From the NCBI GenBank assembly GCA_016926595.1, contig JAFGOG010000235.1:1-22692 (forward strand): a DNA stretch of 22,692 bases. The letters run 5' to 3'. The translations under genes were made by a program, and so were the position numbers. The notes beneath the pieces were generated by a model, which worked only from the letters and a program-made list of their open reading frames with translations, ran no database searches and was not told the DNA's origin. The stretch's first letter is position 1; each line of letters begins with the position of its first letter. Of the stretch, positions 19,555 to 22,692 are shown piece after piece. Source of the stretch: Anaerolineae bacterium. Its GTDB lineage: Bacteria; Chloroflexota; Anaerolineae; JAAYZQ01.

Positions 19555-19868
19555 TAGTCAGTTTCCTCCATGTCCGCTGGCTCCGCCATCTCCGAATTCG
19601 ATGCCGCCCCCGATGGCGGTGTCTCGTTGTTTCCTTTTGATGCTTGCTCAGAACCTGGATGGTTGACCTGGGCAAAGGTCCGCACCACCATGCGCGCTAC
19701 CCCCACAGTAGCTGCCAGGATGCCCAGGATCATACCGATCAATATGAAAAGAGGGGCAGTATCCAGCCTTTTGTCGAGCCAGATACCGGCTAATAACGGG
19801 ATGAGGAGCGAGAAGAGCAGAACCCAGCTGAGCTGTAGCCCTTCGCTCAGCGCTTCCCACTTTTTCAT
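19554..19868 (-). CDS. atpZ: AtpZ/AtpI-like small membrane protein of the ATP synthase operon
   Basis: A 104-residue protein with two membrane helices (about 11-30 and 36-62) joined by the family-like turn AGIWLDKRLDTAPLFILIG, then a polar acidic tail. This matches the AtpZ/AtpI group, small proteins often first in ATP synthase operons and linked to c-ring assembly or Mg2+ handling. I chose the ATG at 19868 because GGAGG lies 12 bases upstream and the family starts near this tryptophan-rich helix. An ATG at 19922 would add 18 residues with a poor site. AtpI rather than AtpZ is the alternative name. Confidence 0.8.
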   Translation of the reverse strand: MKKWEALSEGLQLSWVLLFSLLIPLLAGIWLDKRLDTAPLFILIGMILGILAATVGVARMVVRTFAQVNHPGSEQASKGNNETPPSGAASNSEMAEPADMEETD

Positions 19869-20025
19869 CGCCTGCTGTTTCCTCCCCCCCTCGTTTGGTA
19901 ACAGACTGGTTGGGTCAAGCATAACACGGACCTGACACAGCTATACGGCAAGGTCACTGCCTGACCGTCGGCTTACACGGAACGACCGAAATCGCTGCTA
20001 CGGGCGCGCCGCTCTGCTTTCGGGC
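19869..20025 (-). other. ATP synthase operon leader, about 157 nt
   Basis: From the predicted transcript start to the atpZ ATG. On the minus strand it contains GGTCAGGCAGTGACC, a 5-bp hairpin that competes with a larger pairing between ACGG and CCGT around it. It may be an ordinary long leader; no known element is recognised. Confidence 0.4.
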
Positions 20026-20031
20026 GGACAG

Positions 20032-20060
20032 ATTATAGCAGAGGCCAGGCCTACTGGCAA
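20032..20060 (-). promoter_or_regulatory. Sigma70-type promoter of the ATP synthase operon
   Basis: On the minus strand, TTGCCA (20060-20055), a 17-base spacer and TATAAT (20037-20032). The same hexamers and spacing occur in the promoter at 22356-22384. Confidence 0.78.
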
Positions 20061-20084
20061 ATCGGCGAATCTGCCCGGTGAACC

Positions 20085-20099
20085 GGCGGCATAGCCGCC
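20085..20099 (-). terminator. Weak hairpin after the M42 aminopeptidase gene
   Basis: GGCGGC and GCCGCC around a 3-base loop, between the aminopeptidase stop and the ATP synthase promoter. No T-run follows, so termination is doubtful and readthrough into the next operon is possible. Confidence 0.3.
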
Positions 20100-20150
20100 A
20101 GAAGCACGCGGCACGGGTGAGCCGCTGCTGCTGAATGTCCAAACAGGCGA

Positions 20151-21221
20151 TCAGGTCGTCAGCCCCGCCACAGTAGCCGCATCCAGCTTTTTAACCACCG
20201 CCACTACCAGTTGCAGCGCCTTGTCGTAATCGTCGCGGCATAGGATTGCGTTGTGGCTGTGGATGTGGCGGGTCGGCACACCAATGACCACCGTTGGCAC
20301 GCCTTCGTTGTGCATCTGGACCATCGCCCCGTCGGTCGCGCCGCCTGGCATGGCTGAGAACTGGAGCGGGACGCCCAGTTCTTCGGCTGTGGTGATCACT
20401 AGATCGCGCAGCTTCAGGTTCGGGATCATCCGGGCGTCGTACACCAGCAGCGTCGGGCCGGCGCCCATCTTGACCGCTGATTCTTCTGGCTTGATGCCCG
20501 GCACGTCGCCGGCGATGTCCACTTCCAGGATGATGCCCACGTCTGGGTTGATGGCAAACGCCGACGTCTTGGCCCCGCGCAGTCCAACCTCCTCTTGGAC
20601 CGTGCCCACTGCGTATACTATATTGGGATGCCCCTCTTGGGCCACCTGACCGATAGTCTGCACCGCCAGGGCGCAGCCCACCCGGTTGTCGAACGCCTTG
20701 CACAGATAAACGTGGGGATTGCCCATCACTGTGAATTGGCTGATCGGGATGATCGGATCGCCGGGACGCACTCCCATGTCGTGCACTTCTTCCTCTGAAC
20801 GGGCGCCGACGTCGATGTACATGTCATCTTTGTCGACGATCTTTTTTCGCTCCTCATCCCCCAGCACGTGCGGCGGCTTGGCGCCCAGCACCCCGATCAC
20901 ATTCCCCTTGACTGTCTTGATTGTCACCCGGTGGCCAAGCATGACCTGGTTCCACCAGCCACCCAACGGCACAAAGCGGACAAAGCCCTCTTTGGTGATC
21001 AGCTTAACCATGAATCCGATCTCGTCCATGTGCCCGGCCAGCATAACCCGTGGGCCGTCGGCTTGGCCAACGTGCTTGCCGATCAAGCTGCCCATCTTGT
21101 CCTGCTCGATGGTGGCAACGCCTTCCAAGTAGCGGCGCATGACCGCTCGTACATCGCTTTCGTAGCCGGGCACGCCGTTGGCTTCGCTGATCTCTTGCAA
21201 GAGTTGTTCAGTCTGATCCAT
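20151..21221 (-). CDS. M42-family glutamyl/leucyl-type metalloaminopeptidase
   Basis: A 356-residue protein of usual M42 (TET-type) length, a two-metal cytosolic aminopeptidase that trims peptides and often forms dodecamers. The expected ligands are visible: H64 and D66 in AGHMDEIG, D178 in AFDNRVG, E210-E211 in VQEEVGLRG (one catalytic), D235 in LEVDIAGD and a C-terminal histidine in RHIHSHNA (319-323). The ATG at 21221 has AAGGAG 8 bases upstream; a longer frame to 21332 would add 37 residues that overlap the upstream gene and look unrelated. It overlaps the end of the small membrane protein gene by 14 bases, so it belongs to that operon. Cellulase or endoglucanase names sometimes given to this family are not supported here. 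Confidence 0.95.
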   Translation of the reverse strand: MDQTEQLLQEISEANGVPGYESDVRAVMRRYLEGVATIEQDKMGSLIGKHVGQADGPRVMLAGHMDEIGFMVKLITKEGFVRFVPLGGWWNQVMLGHRVTIKTVKGNVIGVLGAKPPHVLGDEERKKIVDKDDMYIDVGARSEEEVHDMGVRPGDPIIPISQFTVMGNPHVYLCKAFDNRVGCALAVQTIGQVAQEGHPNIVYAVGTVQEEVGLRGAKTSAFAINPDVGIILEVDIAGDVPGIKPEESAVKMGAGPTLLVYDARMIPNLKLRDLVITTAEELGVPLQFSAMPGGATDGAMVQMHNEGVPTVVIGVPTRHIHSHNAILCRDDYDKALQLVVAVVKKLDAATVAGLTT

Positions 21222-21423
21222 TTTGTTCTCCTTGAGCTTGCTCTGTCCCCATGCTGACTTTACGACTTCCCTCCAGCCCATAATCGCCCAGCTTGTCCTC
21301 TGGACGCTCGGGCTGGAGGGCGTACTTGGCAAGAACCCCCAGCTTTAGCAGGACTATCGCGCCGATGGCGAGGGCCACGGCCAGGCCGCACCCCCCTACG
21401 AGCAGTATGAAAAGGATATCCAA
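21208..21423 (-). CDS. Small single-helix membrane protein of unknown function
   Basis: A 71-residue protein with one N-terminal membrane helix (about 2-28, ILFILLVGGCGLAVALAIGAIVLL) and a polar, charged tail (residues 29-71). I do not recognise it. The start is a TTG directly after the TAG stop of the AIM24-like gene; GGAGG lies 4 bases before it, inside the upstream gene's last codons. Its end overlaps the aminopeptidase start by 14 bases. Both junctions argue that it is a real, coupled gene. Confidence 0.7.
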   Translation of the reverse strand: MDILFILLVGGCGLAVALAIGAIVLLKLGVLAKYALQPERPEDKLGDYGLEGSRKVSMGTEQAQGEQNGSD

Positions 21424-22326
21424 CTAGCCTCCGCCCAGGAGTTGGCCGACATTGACATTCAGCCCGCCGCTCGATCCCTTGCCACCCACCTGGGGCATGA
21501 ACTGGGCCACCTTGCGTGCCAGCTTGGACATCGGCATCGTTTGCAGCCACACCTTGCCCGGCCCGCGCACGCTGGCCAAGAACAGCCCCTCACCGCCGAG
21601 AAGGATGTTCTTAAAGCCCTTGACCATCGTCACGTCGAAATCGACCGATGCCTCCATGGCCGCCAGGTGGCCGGTGTCCACCTTGAGCTGCTGGCCAGCT
21701 TCCAATTGATACTCGACCACCTCGCCGTCCACCTCGATAAAGACCAGGCCCGGCCCGGTAATCCTTTGCATGATGAACCCCTCGCCGCCAAACAGCCCGG
21801 TACCCAGCCGCTTGCGAAAATGCATGTCCATCTCCACCGTCTTTTCGGCGCACATGAAGGCATCTTTTTGGACGATCAGACTCTCACCCGCCTGCAAGTC
21901 AAAGGGGATGATCTTGCCCGGGAACTCGGAGGCAAAGGCCACGGTCCCCCGTCCGGCGTTGACGAAAAAGTCGGTGATGAACAAGGATTCGCCCGAGATT
22001 GCCCGCTTGAGCATCTTGCCGAGCCCCCCACCACTGTGGGTGTTCATCTCGATGTTGCCGCTCATCCACGACATGCCGCCTGACTCGGAGTAGATCACCT
22101 CTCCTGGCTGGAGCTCGATGGTGACGACCTGCAATGTCGTGCCGTCGATCCGGTAGCTGATCCGGCCCCCTCCGCCGACGAACTCTTTTTGGGCGTGCTC
22201 AACCGTGGTATCCAGAACCGGAATCCCGGTCTCATCGGCGGCTGGCGCGGTCGCCATGGGTGCCCCACAAGCCGTGCAAAACTTGGTGCCTGGTGCATTC
22301 TCAGCACCGCATTCTTGGCATTTCAT
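21424..22326 (-). CDS. AIM24-like (TIGR00266-type) protein with N-terminal zinc ribbon
   Basis: A 300-residue protein. Residues 1-22 form a C4 zinc ribbon (C3, C6, C17, C20: CQECG...FCTACG). A linker follows, then a beta-rich domain (about 55-270) of the AIM24 type: LQPGEVIYSESGGMSWMSGNIEM, GFIMQRITGPGLVFIEVDGE and GGEGLFLASVRGPGKVWLQTMP. The glycine-rich tail ends VNVGQLLGGG. The family is widespread and of unclear function, with the yeast namesake being mitochondrial. The ATG at 22326 has AAAGGAG about 9 bases upstream and a strong promoter before it. It leads an operon with the small membrane protein and the aminopeptidase. Confidence 0.9.
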   Translation of the reverse strand: MKCQECGAENAPGTKFCTACGAPMATAPAADETGIPVLDTTVEHAQKEFVGGGGRISYRIDGTTLQVVTIELQPGEVIYSESGGMSWMSGNIEMNTHSGGGLGKMLKRAISGESLFITDFFVNAGRGTVAFASEFPGKIIPFDLQAGESLIVQKDAFMCAEKTVEMDMHFRKRLGTGLFGGEGFIMQRITGPGLVFIEVDGEVVEYQLEAGQQLKVDTGHLAAMEASVDFDVTMVKGFKNILLGGEGLFLASVRGPGKVWLQTMPMSKLARKVAQFMPQVGGKGSSGGLNVNVGQLLGGG

Positions 22327-22355
22327 CTTGGCTTTCTCCTTTCCAAATTTGCGCC

Positions 22356-22384
22356 ATTATACCATTCGTTGTCGTTAATGGCAA
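22356..22384 (-). promoter_or_regulatory. Sigma70-type promoter of the AIM24/M42 operon
   Basis: On the minus strand, TTGCCA (22384-22379), a 17-base spacer and TATAAT (22361-22356). The predicted start near 22349 gives a leader of about 23 bases. Confidence 0.8.
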
Positions 22385-22419
22385 AGTGCTTGCTCAGTGT
22401 GTTGCGCCCCTTTGCTGCA

Positions 22420-22455
22420 CCCTCCCACAGGTTCCAAGCCTGCGGGAGGGTTTTT
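22420..22455 (+). terminator. Intrinsic terminator just upstream of the sdhC promoter
   Basis: A 12-base stem with one mismatch (22420-22431 with 22439-22450), a 7-base loop and TTTTT at 22451-22455. It points along the plus strand although no plus-strand gene lies before it; it would stop antisense transcription arising over the AIM24 gene. The right arm CCTGCGGGAGGG also occurs at 2780-2791. Confidence 0.75.
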
Positions 22456-22459
22456 CTAT

Positions 22460-22488
22460 TTGATCCCGGACCCAAACAATGCTATAAT
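22460..22488 (+). promoter_or_regulatory. Sigma70-type promoter of sdhC
   Basis: TTGATC (22460-22465), a 17-base spacer and TATAAT (22483-22488), starting 5 bases after the terminator U-tract. The predicted start is near 22495. Confidence 0.75.
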
Positions 22489-22540
22489 CCCCACACCAAA
22501 CGTGCGCGACGGTGGCAGATCCCAATCAGGAGGGAGCTAC

Positions 22541-22642
22541 ATGGCAACCATCAGCCACCTCTATCGGGCCGTGACCTACCGCGGCCGGGAAGGGCAAATC
22601 GCCTGGCTGCTGCACCGGATCACCGGCATAGGCGTTTTCCTC
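22541..22642 (+). CDS. sdhC: Succinate dehydrogenase cytochrome b subunit, 5' fragment
   Basis: The ATG at 22541 has AGGAGGGAG just upstream and its own promoter. The first 34 codons read MATISHLYRAVTYRGREGQI, then AWLLHRITGIGVFL, which matches the N-terminus of the SdhC membrane anchor (the W.LHRITG signature before the first helix). After about 22640 the frame stays open but gives LAGQDRRAKGALPARWP, not the expected membrane helix. The fragment is therefore cut at a junction rather than simply by the window edge. The subunit would anchor complex II and bind heme. Confidence 0.75.
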
Positions 22643-22692
22643 GCTGGACAAGATCGGAGAGCTAAAGGAGCGCTACCGGCGCGTTGGCCTCG
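22641..22692 (+). pseudogene. SdhA-like (flavoprotein subunit) internal fragment
   Basis: In the frame beginning at 22641 the last 52 bases read SLDKIGELKERYRRVGL. This resembles the C-terminal helical part of succinate dehydrogenase/fumarate reductase flavoproteins (pattern L..I..L.ERY..V). It is in a different frame from sdhC and directly abuts it. Only 17 residues, so the assignment is tentative. Confidence 0.45.

Overview
This 22.7 kb, GC-rich window looks like chromosomal DNA of a Chloroflexota (Chloroflexi) bacterium, perhaps of the Anaerolineae. This is an inference. It rests on a large secreted DUF11-repeat protein ending in the tail EFYLPLIMRNY, a Pro/Thr-rich lipoprotein with a small C-terminal domain, an ArsR-DUF2087 regulator, an AIM24-like protein with a zinc ribbon, and the gene order. 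I see no rRNA, tRNA, CRISPR array, insertion sequence or prophage.

Layout. 1-2654 (minus): a polyprenol-phosphate-mannose-synthase-like GT2 and a coupled YfhO-type membrane protein that runs off the left edge. 2655-3031: a divergent intergenic region with two promoters and a strongly folded leader before the GT2 gene. 3032-3688 (plus): an OmpR-type regulator with a degenerate receiver. 3799-4065 (minus): rpsT. 4226-7033 (minus): a 935-residue DUF11 surface protein. 7183-8062 (minus): a 91-residue protein of unknown function coupled to an ArsR-DUF2087 regulator. 8245-10875 (plus): mutS. 10945-19868 (minus): a complete F1Fo ATP synthase operon in the order atpZ-B-E-F-H-A-[lipoprotein]-G-D-C, with mreB 13 bases after atpC. 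20151-22326 (minus): an AIM24-like protein, a 71-residue membrane protein and an M42 aminopeptidase. 22541-22692 (plus): the 5' end of sdhC, which breaks abruptly into an sdhA-like reading frame.

Regulation is unusually easy to read. Nine sigma70-type promoters could be picked out, all with a 17-base spacer and most with TATAAT or TACAAT. The ATP synthase genes form one tightly packed unit, with overlaps or gaps of 0-12 bases. The exceptions are 76 bases before atpE and 144 bases between atpH and atpA. The c subunit has proton-type rather than sodium-type residues.

Points most worth a second look: (1) a roughly 90-nt extended hairpin starting at the predicted transcription start of the GT2/YfhO operon; (2) short tandem repeats of 7-base period at four places, one being six units (42 bases) inside a coding region; (3) a lipoprotein gene inside the ATP synthase operon and mreB at its end; (4) a response regulator lacking conserved receiver residues; (5) the sdhC/sdhA-like junction at the right edge, either a deletion or an assembly chimera.
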